Assembly (NCBI RefSeq): GCF_047663525.1
Contig: NC_092604.1
Coordinates: 12,511,501 to 12,575,500, forward strand
Direction: 5' to 3'
DNA: 64,000 bases
Source of the DNA: Anas platyrhynchos
Taxonomy: Eukaryota; Chordata; Aves; Anseriformes; Anatidae
Positions 12,257-21,865 of the stretch are shown here, piece by piece; within the stretch, counting starts at the first letter, position 1, and the number at the start of each line of letters is the position of its first letter. A program made the translations under genes and the position numbers. Under the pieces are notes generated by a model. It saw only the letters and a program-made list of their open reading frames with translations, was not told the origin of the DNA and did not search any database.

Positions 12257-12289
12257 CCCCGGGGCTGTCGCAGCGGGGGCTGCAGCGAG

Positions 12290-12600
12290 GAAATGCTCGG
12301 GGAGAGGGGACCGGGGGGGGGATGCGGAGAGCCGGGGGTGGGCACGGCGATGCCGGGGCCGCGGGGACCGGGGCACGGAGGCGGCCCCGTCCCGTCGGGG
12401 GCGGGCGGAGGCGCGGCGGGGGCGGGGGCGGCGGGGCCGGGCCGGGCAGCGGCGGCCCGCGGCGGAGCTGCCTCTCGCCATGGGCGGTGGGTGCCGGCCC
12501 CGGGCCCCCCCGGCCGGGCTGCGGCTTCTGCTCGGCCCCGCGCTGCTGCTCTGCGCCGCCGGGAGCGCCGCGGCCGCCGGCACCGGCACCGGTACGGGGC
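12290..12600 (+). promoter_or_regulatory. CpG-rich promoter region of PTGS1
   Basis: The sequence before and across exon 1 is extremely GC- and CpG-rich, with GC boxes such as GGGGGCGGGCGG near 12397-12408 and GGGGGCGGGGGCGG just after. No TATA box is visible. This matches the TATA-less, Sp1-type promoter known for mammalian PTGS1. The transcription start cannot be placed exactly. Confidence 0.6.
12480..12591 (+). CDS. PTGS1: PTGS1 coding exon 1: start and signal peptide
   Basis: The ATG at 12480 (context CTCGCCATGG, a good Kozak match) opens 37 codons plus one base. The peptide has two Arg, then a Leu/Ala-rich core ([18 protein letters not shown]), a clear secretory signal. The donor is GTACGG. 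The phase of 1 fits exon 2, where G+TG gives the Val of VNPCCYYPC. Confidence 0.85.
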
Positions 12601-15600
12601 GGGGGGGGGGGGAGCCCGAGGAGGGACCGGGCGGGGAGGGGGGTCCGGGGGGATCCGGTTTGGGGAGGGGGATGCGCCGGGATCCGGCAGGGGCCGGGGA
12701 CCCGGAGGGATGTTTGGGGGTGGGGGGCGCGGGGCTGGGGGCGCTGCCCCCGGGAGGGGCACGGGGGGAGAGCTCGGGGACCCCCCGGATCCCCTCGGTG
12801 CTCCCGGCGCTGGCTGTGTCCGGGGGGGCCACGCGTGTGTCCCGGGGCACGATCGTGCCCATGTCCCGCTGGTGCCCAGCCCCGTGGGATCGGGACACGG
12901 CGGGGAAAAGAGCTGGGTCCTGGGGGTCTCCCCCGTGTGCTGCGCCCCCCCGGGGCCACGGGCAGGGACCGGAGGAGCCCCCGCGTGTCCGTGGCCGTGG
13001 GAGCCCCCCGGTGCCGCAGCCCGGGGCATCGAGGGGCACCGCTGCTCGCAGCCTCGTGGGGCCACCTCCCTCCACGTGCTGCCCCGGAGCAGCTCCCTCC
13101 AGGTCCCCAGGGGGACCCTGCCTCCGGTCCCGCTTCCAGGAGGTGATTTTCCTCCCTTCCACGGAGAAAAGCCCACCCCGGGTCCAGCTCAGGGAACTTC
13201 TCGGGTTTTGCAGCTCCCCACTAAGCCAGGAACGTGGTTTGCGTCCCTCGGCGGGGCTCCGGCTGCGTTTGGTGTGAGGGATGCTGCCCCCATCTCCATG
13301 GCCTGGGGCTGGGGGGGCAGGAGGTGGGTGCAGCACTCCAAAGGGAGCTGGCTGGGGCTGAGCGGGGCAGAGGGGGCTGCTGGAACAGGGCACGGCTTCC
13401 TTCCCCCTGCCCCGCACCCCTTCCCTGCAGCCACCCTGCTGGGACTTATCGGCGTTGAGGCGGCTGTTCCTGCCCAGAAACAATGCCCCTAAGGTGGAGA
13501 CTTCCCCCTTTCGGCACCGTGTGTGTCCGAAACGGGAACATGAGCTGAGGGTTACGGCATTTCGAGGCATGGGAGCGAGTGCTGCGGGAGGAGGAACAGC
13601 GCCCGGACCGACACGGGGCTGTGGCACCCCACTGTGTGTCCTGGCGGCAGGGCTGAGCGCGCTGGGTGCCACGGGATGGGCCCAGGACTGGTTGGGGACA
13701 CCCAACCCATGGTGGCTGGGACAGGCACACACCAGGCTGGTGCAGCCACGGGCAGCCCCAAGACGCTGGCTGCAGGATGGGGCCAAAGCAGAGCTCACCA
13801 CGTGGGGAAAGAACCCGTAGCTGGGATGTACGCAAAAGGATGCTTATCTTCCGAGCTCTAATTAGCAAGGGAGATACCTGATGGAATTAGGGGAACTGTG
13901 CTGTGCCCCGAGGTGCTGCCAGCAGAGCAGATGGGCTGCGGGAGGTGTGCAGCTGGAGGACCACGGCCTTAATCTTGTGCTCAGATCTGCTCTAGAAGAC
14001 AGAATAACAGGATGCTGGGCTTCGCCTGCAGCCTCCTGCCCGCTTGATGGTTGCTGCTCCGAGCACTTCTCAGCCCCTCGCAGGCTCCACCTTGCCTCTG
14101 AGCAGCGATGTTTGCTCCCCGTTGAGGTTTTCCCAGGCTGTGAGCTGAGCCAGCCTGGTCCCGTGGCGTTTCTCCATTTGCCCCCATGGATATTGCCCTT
14201 GGGAGCTCGTCTGCAGCCTTACCCTCGGGGCTGTGCTTCTGTTCAAGAGCAAACCTTCCAGCAAAATAACCCCACGGCCCCTCCAGCCGCTCCTCGTGGA
14301 GGTCCCACACCGTGGAGGCCCCTGGATGCCAGCACCGTGCCCGGGGTCCCACCACGGGGAGGTCGGTTGGGCTCAGACCCCGTGGGTGCCTTTGTCAGAG
14401 CCGATTTTGATTTGTGCCCATTTCTGCCACCTGCGGTCAGGTTTCCTCCCCTGTCCCTGTTGGGGTTTCGGCTCCGCTGCACGGAGGGGACGGCGGAGCA
14501 CGGGCACAGCGCGGGGCTGCTGCTGGGGCATGGCCATGTCCCCCCCCAGCCCCGCTGCTGGGAGCAGCCCCCGTGCCCGGCCGCAGGTGCGGGAGGAGGA
14601 GCCGCCAGCCCCATGTGCGGCGCAGCTGCGGCCCTGGCAGGTTGCTGTCACTGGCGGTGCGGCCAGAAGTGGTTGCAGATGACAATCTGGCTCCGTGGCG
14701 CGGGCTGGGAGCAGCTCACGGAAAACCCAAGGAAACCATCCCCGATGCGAAAAACAAGCGTGTGAGCCGTTTGTTGTCTTCGCAGCCGTGCGCAAGACGG
14801 GAATGTCCCACCGGGCAAGCCCGGCTCCAGCCTGCACATGATTCACCCCACGTCGCTTTGGCTGCGGTTTGCAGAGCGGATGTCGTCCCCCAAAATCTGG
14901 CATTTCTCAGCGCCGATCGCACGTGTTCACCGGCTCAGCTGTCACGGAGGGGGCCGCGATCCAGCGCGGGGGCCGGGAGCGGCTTTCCCCACACCTGGAG
15001 CCGTCCCGGCAGGATTCCTGCCCGGGGTGGAGAGAGGCCGGGAGCGCCGCGGGGGGCGGCTGTCGCGGGCTGGGACACGCCGCGGCCCCTCGCGCCCTTG
15101 TGGCTGGGACATGCCGCTCCTGCCCCACCTCAGGGCCCCCACGGCGCTGACACCGCTGTGACCCTGGCAGGAGGCAGCTGCCTGCGGGGCCCTGGCACGG
15201 AGCAGCCACCCGGCCCCACAGCAGCGTCCCCGTGTCCCCCCCCCTGAGCTGGCCGGGGCAGGGAGCGGGGCCACTCCTGCAGATGTTTGTGGTGGAGCCA
15301 AGCGCGGAGCTACTGGCGCGGGAACTGCTCCGGGGATGCTCTGGCTGCGCTGCGGCACGGTAAAAGTTTCCGTGCTACAAAAAGCTGCAGGCGGGTGGTC
15401 TGAAGTTAATTTGTCCGAGATAAATAAGGACCTGCCCGCTGCCGCCCGTCTGGATGTGTAACGGAGGCTGGGATGGAAAGAGCTGGGATGAAAGGGAGCC
15501 CGAAGGAAGGGCTGGGAGCTGAACTCTGCGAGCTGCCCCCCCGTAGCATGAGGGGTTCGGGATCCCAGGGCTGAGAGCAGTCGTGAGAGCTGGCAGCCCC

Positions 15601-18600
15601 CAGGCAGCCCCCACCCTGTCCCAGCCCCGATCTGCCTGGGAAACTGGGAGACTTTGCAAAATGAGCTTGATTTTTCAAAGATGTTCGTTTTTAGCTTCAA
15701 TTTCCTATGGAAAAATGTGCTGCGCGTTGTGCCTGCCCACCTCCCCCCGGCGTTAGAGCCTGGCTCCGGCCTCCAGCAGAACTTGGAGCCGACTGGGCTG
15801 AGCCCCGCAGGGCCGAGGATGCTGCAGCCACCCCCTGGTCACAGCTCCCGGAGCCTTCTGCGGGGTGGCACCGGGGCAGAGCCCGGTGGGTGCCGCGGCT
15901 GTCCCCGCGTGTCCCCACCACCCCCATGCCCCATCCCTCCAGTACACGCAGGGGTTGTTTTATCCCAGCGAGACGTGGTTTTGCTCCTCTCCAGCTTTGT
16001 CGTCCCCCGTTTGGGGCAGGGAAAGCAGCAGATTGTGGGGTGCCGGCGCTGCTGGGGCCGCGTCTCTCCAAGCCCCGACCTCCCACGCCGACGCCGGGGA
16101 AGGTCCTGGCGGGGGGGGCAGCGGCTCCAGGCCGCCCACGCGTCTGCAGGAGCTGGCCCCAACGCGCTGCCCGGTGACACCGGGGGGGCACCGGCAGCTG
16201 CTGGGACCCCGGTGGCCACAGGCAGGGCAGGACGGGGCCCTCAGCCCCTTAGCCCCTTATCTGGAGGCTGCAGCTGGGGCGCGCGGGCAAGGAGGTGGCT
16301 GCGGAGGAAGCGGCAGGGCCAGGGCTGGTGCCGGGAGGAAGGAGCCCCGCGGGCAGCCCCTTCCACCCGCACACGGGGCTGGGGCAAAGCAGCCGCGTGC
16401 CAAAGCAAACTCCAGCCCAGACAATTGCCATTATTAACAAAGCTGACGTTGTGTTTGCAGGGGTTTGCCAGCTCCTGGGCTCTCGGGGCACAGGGACCCC
16501 ACACGGGATGCTCTGGCAGCACCTTTCGGCCTTTCTTTCTTTCCCAGCTGTGTTCGGGGCAGCGGTGGCACCGTGGATGGCCGGTGACCTCTCTGTCTCT
16601 CTCCCCGCAGTGAACCCGTGTTGCTATTACCCCTGCCAGCACCAAGGGGTGTGTGTGCGGGTTGGCCTGGAAGGCTACGAGTGCGACTGCACGCGGACGG
16701 GGTACTTCGGGACTAACTGCACCTCGCGTAAGTCCCCCTCCCGGAGGAGCCCCGGCACCGCACGGGGGCTGCGTTAGCAGGGTGAGCGCTGCAGCATCCA
16801 GTGCTGAGCCATGTGCCCGGGTTTGTCTCCCCCAGCCGAGCTCTGGACGCGCCTCCACAACCTGCTGAAGCCCAGTCCCGCCTTCTACCACTTCGTCCTC
16901 ACTCACTTCAGGTGGTTTTGGGACATCATCAACAGCACCTTCATCAGGGACACGCTGATGAGGCTCGTGCTCACAGGTGCGGGGGGCGATTCCCGGGAGG
17001 GGTTGGGACAGGTCCTGGGGCCGAGCAGGACTCCAGCAGCACCAGCATGGGCAGGGGACAGCGGGGCCACCGAGCATCTCCTGGTGGCTCCAGTTTGGGG
17101 CCACCTCCCCGCGAGCCGGCCCGCAGGGGACATTAGCAGTGGGGGCCCAGGGGGCTGAGCCCCGCACGCACCGGGCTGGGAGCCAGCTGAGACACATGAG
17201 CTGCTCTCGGCACGCTGCAATCCCCTTCCCAAGGGCTCTCCAGCAGACACAGGGAGCAGCTGGTGGAAATATGGAGCTGGCCCATGTTAATTCTGTCCCT
17301 ACATTTATCACTTCGCGTAAATATTTAGGTTCCAGCTCTTGGAGCTGTAGGAACACATTCGCGAGGCTCCGGCTGTTGGTTTCCCCATTTCTGCATGTTT
17401 GTCATCTAATTCGTCATGCAGGAATCCACTTCGTGCAGCAGCACAACCCCCCTGCTCCTGCAGGGAACTGCAGCCCCTAAAAGGCTGGGTTTGGGGGGGG
17501 GGCACAGCACAGCAGGACGTGGCCGGGCTCTGCCCACCACCTCCTGGTTCCTGGGGGTCTGGGTGCTGCCCCGCGGCACTGACTGCTCTCTCCTTCCAGT
17601 TCGTGCCAACCTCATCCCCAGCCCCCCCACCTTTAACTCCAACTACGGCTACATCAGCTGGGAGGCCTACGCCAACGTCAGCTACTACACCCGCATCCTC
17701 CCGCCGGTGCCGGATGACTGCCCCACGCCCATGGGGACCAAAGGTACGTGCCCGGCGCAGGACCGGCACCACGAGGCGATGAACACGGCTGGGTTTGCAG
17801 AGCAGCACCGGGTCCGTCCCTGCTGCAGCACCACCGCATCCCAGTGCCCGTGCCTGAGCCCCCACGGCACCGCTGGCACCTGCCGGGGCACCGGCGTCAC
17901 CCCCGTCCTCCGCAGGGAAGCGGCAGCTCCCCGACGCCCAGCTCCTGGCGGAGAGGTTCCTGCTGCGGCACAAGTTCGAAGCCGATCCCCGGGGCACCAA
18001 CCTGATGTTTGCCTTCTTCGCCCAGCATTTCACCCACCAGTTCTTCAAGACGTCTGGGAAGATGGGGCGAGGCTTCACCAAGGCGCTGGGGCACGGGGTG
18101 AGGGCGCGATGCGAGGGTGGCCGGCGCGGGGCGAGGGGGGTCCAGGGGTGGGCACGGCCAGGTGGTGCTCCCGTCACACGGTGCTGTCTCGCAGGTGGAC
18201 CTGGGGCACTTGTACGGGGACAACCTGCAGCGCCAGCACCAGCTGCGGCTCTTCAGGGACGGGAAGCTCAAATTCCAGGTACCACGTGGCACCATGTGCC
18301 AAAATGCGTCTCAGTTCCGTGCTCCGAGGTTGTTTGAAACCCACATCCCTCTGGCAGCTGCCAGGACAGGGTGGTTTTCTCCCCTGTTCCCTTTCTACCA
18401 CCCTGTTCCTGTCTCCCCGAGGTGGTGGATGGAGAGGTGTACCCCCCCTCGGTCACCGAAGCGCCGGTCCACATGGTGTACCCGCCTGCCGTCCCCAAGG
18501 AGAAGCAGCTGGCGATGGGTCAGGAGGTGTTCGGGCTCCTGCCGGGGCTCTGCATGTACGCCACGCTCTGGCTGCGCGAGCACAACCGCGTCTGCGACAT

Positions 18601-20849
18601 CCTGAAGCAGGAGCACCCCACCTGGAGCGACGAGCAGCTCTTCCAGACGGCTCGGCTCATCCTCATCGGTGAGGGCTGGCGGCACCGCGGGTCCCCGCGT
18701 CCCACCTCCCACAGTGACCTGGTGCTGTCGGGCTCTGCAAGGCCAGCCCGGCTTTAAAGGCTGGAGGAGTTCCTCTGGCAGCCTTCTGGGGATCGTTGGC
18801 TTTAGTCCATCAGAAAATTTACTTTTGAGCAATTTAGCCATCATTCTGAACTATTCCATTTTAACGGTCTGGATTTTGGATGGAGGCGACTGTGTGGAAT
18901 TACAGTAGACTTACGAAAGACCCACGATACCACCACACTGCCTCTGAGCTCCAGACCAAGCTCAGCTTTCTCAGAAACTGTTTTGTTTTTGGCAAGCTGA
19001 CCTTTCCCGGTGAAAAAGATAAATGACAGAAACTCCCAGCCAACAACAAGCCCGATGTCAGGCAGGTCCGGGCGGCAGAGGGTGCGGGGGTGCAGGGACA
19101 GGCTGCCATGGGGAGCCTCACTCAGCACATGAGTAACCGGGGCTGCCCCGAGCCCTGGGGGAGCCGGGGCTGATCCGGGGCTGTGGCTGCTCCTGCTGCC
19201 AGCTGACGCCTCCTCCTCTCGCCTCCTGCCCAGGGGAGACCATCAAGATCGTCATTGAAGACTACGTGCAGCACCTCAGCGGGTACTTCCTCAGCCTCAA
19301 GTTCGACCCCGAGCTGCTGTTCGGGAGGCAGTTCCAGTACCGGAATCGCATCGCGGTGGAGTTCAACCAGCTCTATCACTGGCACGGGCTGATGCCAGAC
19401 TCCTTCGTCATCCAGGGGGAAGAGTACAGCTACGAGCAGTTTCTCTACAACACCTCCATGCTCCTGGACTATGGCGTGGAGGCCCTGGTGGAGTCCTTTT
19501 CCAAGCAGACCGCGGGGATGGTGAGGTCCTGCTCTCTGCAGCACGTCCCACGGGGGGCTGCGGGACCCCGGGCCCAAGGCATCATCAGAGCACAGCCACA
19601 GCCCACCCATAACGAATGTCCTGGTTGTGTGCAGCACTCACAGCCTGTTCCCAAGGGCAGCAGGCAGTGTGTGCGTTGGGGAGTCCTCCCCATGAGCAGT
19701 GGGGTGAGGTTGGGTCGTGGCAGCCCCATTTGCTTGATCCCAGGACACTGGAATAAGCATCAGGGCGAAGCCAGCAGCGTGCGGCACCCTGCTGGGTGCA
19801 GCCTGGGCACGGGCACAGCTCGGCTCACGCTGTTCTTTGCTGCCATCACATGGATGTTTTCTTCCAAGTGATTACATCGATGCTTCTGACATGGGCAAAG
19901 CGACACTGCTGGCACACAGCCCTGCTGCTCTTGGGGTGTGCAGGCTCCCTCCGCGACCCCAGACCCCCAAACTCAGTGATTCCTTCCCTCCGTCCTGGCC
20001 GGTGGGACGCTGCCATCCAGGGCTTCTCCTGCAGGAGATGGGCTCTACCCCAAACTGTGCCACCGCCGGTCTTTGGCACTGCCCCTGGCACCCCCTTGTC
20101 CCGCTGTGGCCACGCCATGCCCAGGATGCAGGCAGGGAGGCCGGGCTGTGCCTCCATGGAGGCTGGAGCCTCCCCGTGTCTCATGTGAGCGTGCCCCTCC
20201 TTGTCTTCTCGCCCTCCAGATCGGCGGGGGCCAAACCATCAACGCCAACGTCCTGAAAGTGGCCGTCGGGGTCATCATGGAGTCGCGGCAGCTGAGGCTG
20301 CAGCCCTTCAATGAGTATCGGAAGAGGTTTGGCATGAAGCCCTACAAATCCTTCCAGGAGCTCACAGGTACGAGCACCGTGCTGCCAGCAGGGCCCGCAG
20401 GTCTCCCTCCTGCCACGTCCCCATGCCCCATGGCAAGGCCAGACCCTTGCTGACGCGCCTGGTGTTCACCTGGTGCAGGAGAGGAGGAGAAGGCTGCAGA
20501 GCTGGAGGAGCTCTATGGAGACATCGACGCGCTGGAGTTTTACCCGGGCTTGCTGCTTGAGAAACCCCAACCCAACGGCATTTTCGGAGAAAGCATGGTG
20601 GAGATCGGAGCTCCCTTTTCCCTGAAGGGGCTTCTTGGAAACCCCATCTGCTCCCCGGAGTACTGGAAGCCCAGTACCTTTGGCGGAGCAACTGGCTTTG
20701 AGATAGTCAAGACAGCATCCCTGGAGAAGCTGGTGTGCCTCAACGTGAAGAGGTGCCCGTACGTGGCCTTCCGTGTGCCGGACGCCGCGGCAGGAGGCAC
20801 GGCCGGCAGCAGCCGGGGCGGTGGTGGTGGGCCCTCTACGGAGCTCTAG
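12480..20849 (+). CDS. PTGS1: PTGS1: prostaglandin G/H synthase 1 (COX-1), complete, 10 coding exons
   Basis: This bifunctional heme enzyme of the ER lumen converts arachidonate to PGG2 (cyclooxygenase) and then PGH2 (peroxidase). Ten exons close in phase to 610 codons. In order come a signal peptide (1-30), an EGF-like domain (about 38-75), membrane-binding helices (about 77-123) and the peroxidase/cyclooxygenase domain (about 124-595), ending in the STEL retention signal. Conserved residues, window numbering then ovine: Arg125 (120), His212 (207), Tyr390 (385), His393 (388), Ser535 (530). Glycosylation sequons fall at Asn73, 109, 149 and 415. The C-terminal insertion of COX-2 is absent, and MRRF is adjacent, so this is PTGS1. 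Odd features: the codons equivalent to Ile523 and His513 are Val528 and Gln518, and the signal peptide is in a single exon with the start. Exons: 12480-12591, 16611-16727, 16836-16976, 17600-17743, 17916-18097, 18195-18278, 18422-18668, 19234-19520, 20220-20367, 20479-20849. Confidence 0.97.
12592..16610 (+). other. PTGS1 intron 1 with enhancer-like islands
   Basis: This 4 kb GC-rich intron holds no exon I can support. AT-richer islands lie at 13830-13890 (CTCTAATTAGCAAGG, GATGGAATTAGG), 15360-15430 (AAGTTAATTTGTCC, GATAAATAAGG) and 15640-15720 (TTTGCAAAATGAGC, TTTTTCAAAGATG). Long open frames on both strands reflect stop-poor GC composition. Confidence 0.6.
16611..16727 (+). CDS. PTGS1: PTGS1 coding exon 2: EGF-like domain
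   Basis: The exon has 117 bases, the invariant length in COX genes. It encodes [16 protein letters not shown] through NCTS with the six-Cys EGF pattern and the first glycosylation sequon. The acceptor is CCCCGCAG and the donor GTAAGT. Confidence 0.97.
16836..16976 (+). CDS. PTGS1: PTGS1 coding exon 3: membrane-binding helices
   Basis: The exon has 141 bases and encodes [15 protein letters not shown] to LMRLVLT, the amphipathic helices that insert into one leaflet of the ER membrane and form the mouth of the cyclooxygenase channel. The sequon NST is present. The donor is GTGCGG. Confidence 0.96.
17260..17430. promoter_or_regulatory. Candidate regulatory island in PTGS1 intron 3
   Basis: This AT-rich stretch sits between GC-rich intron flanks, with CATGTTAATTCTG, TTTATCACTTCGCGTAAATA and GTCATCTAATTCGTCATGC. 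It is non-coding in all frames. Its sharp contrast with the rest of the intron suggests selection, which only alignment can confirm. Confidence 0.35.
17600..17743 (+). CDS. PTGS1: PTGS1 coding exon 4
   Basis: The exon has 144 bases and encodes [12 protein letters not shown] to PTPMGTKG. It holds the Arg equivalent to Arg120, which binds the carboxylate of arachidonate and of acidic NSAIDs, and the NVS sequon. The acceptor is TCCTTCCAG and the donor GTACGT. Confidence 0.97.
17916..18097 (+). CDS. PTGS1: PTGS1 coding exon 5: distal heme His
   Basis: The exon has 182 bases, the length typical of the family. It encodes [16 protein letters not shown], then [12 protein letters not shown] with the peroxidase-site His (ovine 207), and ends FTKALGHG. 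The donor is GTGAGG. Confidence 0.97.
18195..18278 (+). CDS. PTGS1: PTGS1 coding exon 6
   Basis: The exon has 84 bases in phase 0 and encodes [20 protein letters not shown] and GKLKFQ, the conserved length and sequence of this exon in COX genes. The acceptor is TCTCGCAG. Confidence 0.97.
18422..18668 (+). CDS. PTGS1: PTGS1 coding exon 7
   Basis: The exon has 247 bases and encodes [11 protein letters not shown] to FQTARLILI. It includes [20 protein letters not shown] and EHNRVCD, core helices of the catalytic domain. The acceptor is short in pyrimidines (CTCCCCGAG), but frame and homology fix the boundary. Confidence 0.95.
18780..19035. promoter_or_regulatory. Candidate regulatory island in PTGS1 intron 7
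   Basis: About 250 AT-rich bases lie in the 565-base intron between exons 7 and 8. Words include AGCAATTTAGCCATCATT, CCATTTTAACGG and GATAAATGACAG. There is no exon and no repeat signature. It is a candidate intronic enhancer. Confidence 0.35.
19234..19520 (+). CDS. PTGS1: PTGS1 coding exon 8: catalytic Tyr and proximal heme His
   Basis: The exon has 287 bases. It holds FDPELLFG, then [12 protein letters not shown] with the radical-forming Tyr (ovine 385) and the heme-ligand His (388), and the YNTSML sequon. The residue after the heme His is Gly, where mammals have Pro. The donor is GTGAGG. Confidence 0.97.
20220..20367 (+). CDS. PTGS1: PTGS1 coding exon 9
   Basis: The exon has 148 bases. 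It begins [17 protein letters not shown], more diverged from mammals than its neighbours, then the invariant [18 protein letters not shown]. The first Ile keeps the COX-1 type residue at ovine position 434 (Val in COX-2). Confidence 0.96.
20479..20849 (+). CDS. PTGS1: PTGS1 terminal coding exon 10: aspirin Ser and ER retention signal
   Basis: The exon has 371 coding bases. It holds the GAPFSLKG loop with the Ser acetylated by aspirin (ovine 530), [16 protein letters not shown], and the C-terminus PSTEL with a TAG stop at 20847-20849. Gln (codon 20568-20570) and Val (20598-20600) occupy the positions of His513 and Ile523. A Gly-rich linker (RGGGGG) precedes PSTEL. Confidence 0.97.
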
Positions 20850-21865
20850 CACCTCCACCCTGCACAGGTAGGGTCTGTCCTCATCCAGGGCTTGGGGGAA
20901 CAAGCCCCCCACCCAGTGCTGAGTGTCCTCTTTGTCCCTGCAGGCAGCAGCGGGGCTGGGGAACCCACCCCGTGCCCGGCAGGAGCAGGACCAACGATCG
21001 TCCGCCCTGGGCAGGCTCCAGCCCAGCCCCACGCTGGCAGGGAGAGGCTGGTGCCCGCTCTGGGAAGAGCTCAAGAGCCCAGGCAGAAGAGCTGCCATCG
21101 CCCGTGCTCAGCAGAACTGTTCCTCTTCCCAGCCCCTGCCTTGTGCTAAGCCACGTTTGGGGCTCTCCGGGGACCCCCAGTGCCCGGGGGTGCTCCTGGC
21201 TCCTCTGCTCCTGCTCAGCCTCAGCTCCTGCTGCTTCCCAGCACCAGCAGCCCCTCTTCTGCAGGGGCGTCCCCGCTCGGATGGAGAGGGGCATGGCGCA
21301 CAGGGAGCCCTCCCAGCCTTGTCTTCCACACGTGGCAACGAGGGAGGGATGGGGATGATGCGCTGCAGACGTCCGTCTGTCCTTCCTTCCTTTCTGGCCC
21401 AGCTCGGGCTGCGCTCTCACCTGGCTCTCCTGCAGTCTGCTTGGCTCTGGCTTGGCCCAACCCAGCCCAGCAGCCTCATTTGCCTTGCCTGGGACAAACA
21501 AGCATCCCAGGCATGCCGGGTGCAGCGGTGTGGCCGTGCCAGCTGACCAGCCCTGGGTCTCGGTGAGATTCCCAGGCCCCCGTGCCCCTGGCACCGCACT
21601 GGCCCCGTCACACACGATGCCACCTCTGTGCCCATCACCCGTTAAGGCTCTTGCACCCTATGCTCGTTACACTGCCCTGCATTAATAGCTGAGTAAATGA
21701 CGTCCCCCAAGGCGCACTGAACTTGCTTGTCCCGCTCCACAGCTCGCAGATGTAAGCCATCGCCAGCAACGTGATGCGATCGCTGGAAGCCAGGGTCGCT
21801 GGCCTTGGTCCCAGTCAGATCCCAGAAAATGGACCTCTCGAATAAACATTATTAAAAACCACTCT
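20850..21865 (+). other. PTGS1 3' UTR
   Basis: Non-coding sequence from the TAG to just past AATAAA at 21841. It is about 1 kb long and GC-rich; the mammalian COX-2 style AU-rich instability repeats are absent. The exact cleavage site is estimated. Confidence 0.65.
21841..21846 (+). terminator. Poly(A) signal of PTGS1
   Basis: AATAAA is followed by CATTATTAAAAACC and then a T-rich stretch (CTCTCATTTCC). It is the first canonical signal after the PTGS1 stop. Confidence 0.75.

Larger units (their letters stand above)
4231..12289. other. Intergenic region MRRF to PTGS1, no gene
   Basis: No exon of a known gene was found here. The long open frames (for example 5454-6083 on + and 9187-10362 on -) are explained by high GC and few stop codons; they are Pro/Gly/Ser/Gln-rich with no domain. 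Two AT-rich blocks (6340-6870 and 7345-8060) and smaller ones stand out and are listed separately as candidate regulatory elements. Confidence 0.65.

Noticed and set aside
11119-13146. 675-codon plus-strand open frame overlapping PTGS1 exon 1
   Set aside because: It lies in extremely GC-rich DNA where stops are rare, crosses the promoter and is Pro/Gly/Arg/Ala-rich with no domain. The true exon 1 uses a different frame.
12188-13801. 537-codon minus-strand open frame
   Set aside because: It is a composition shadow of the PTGS1 CpG island, with low-complexity Pro/Arg/Ala content.
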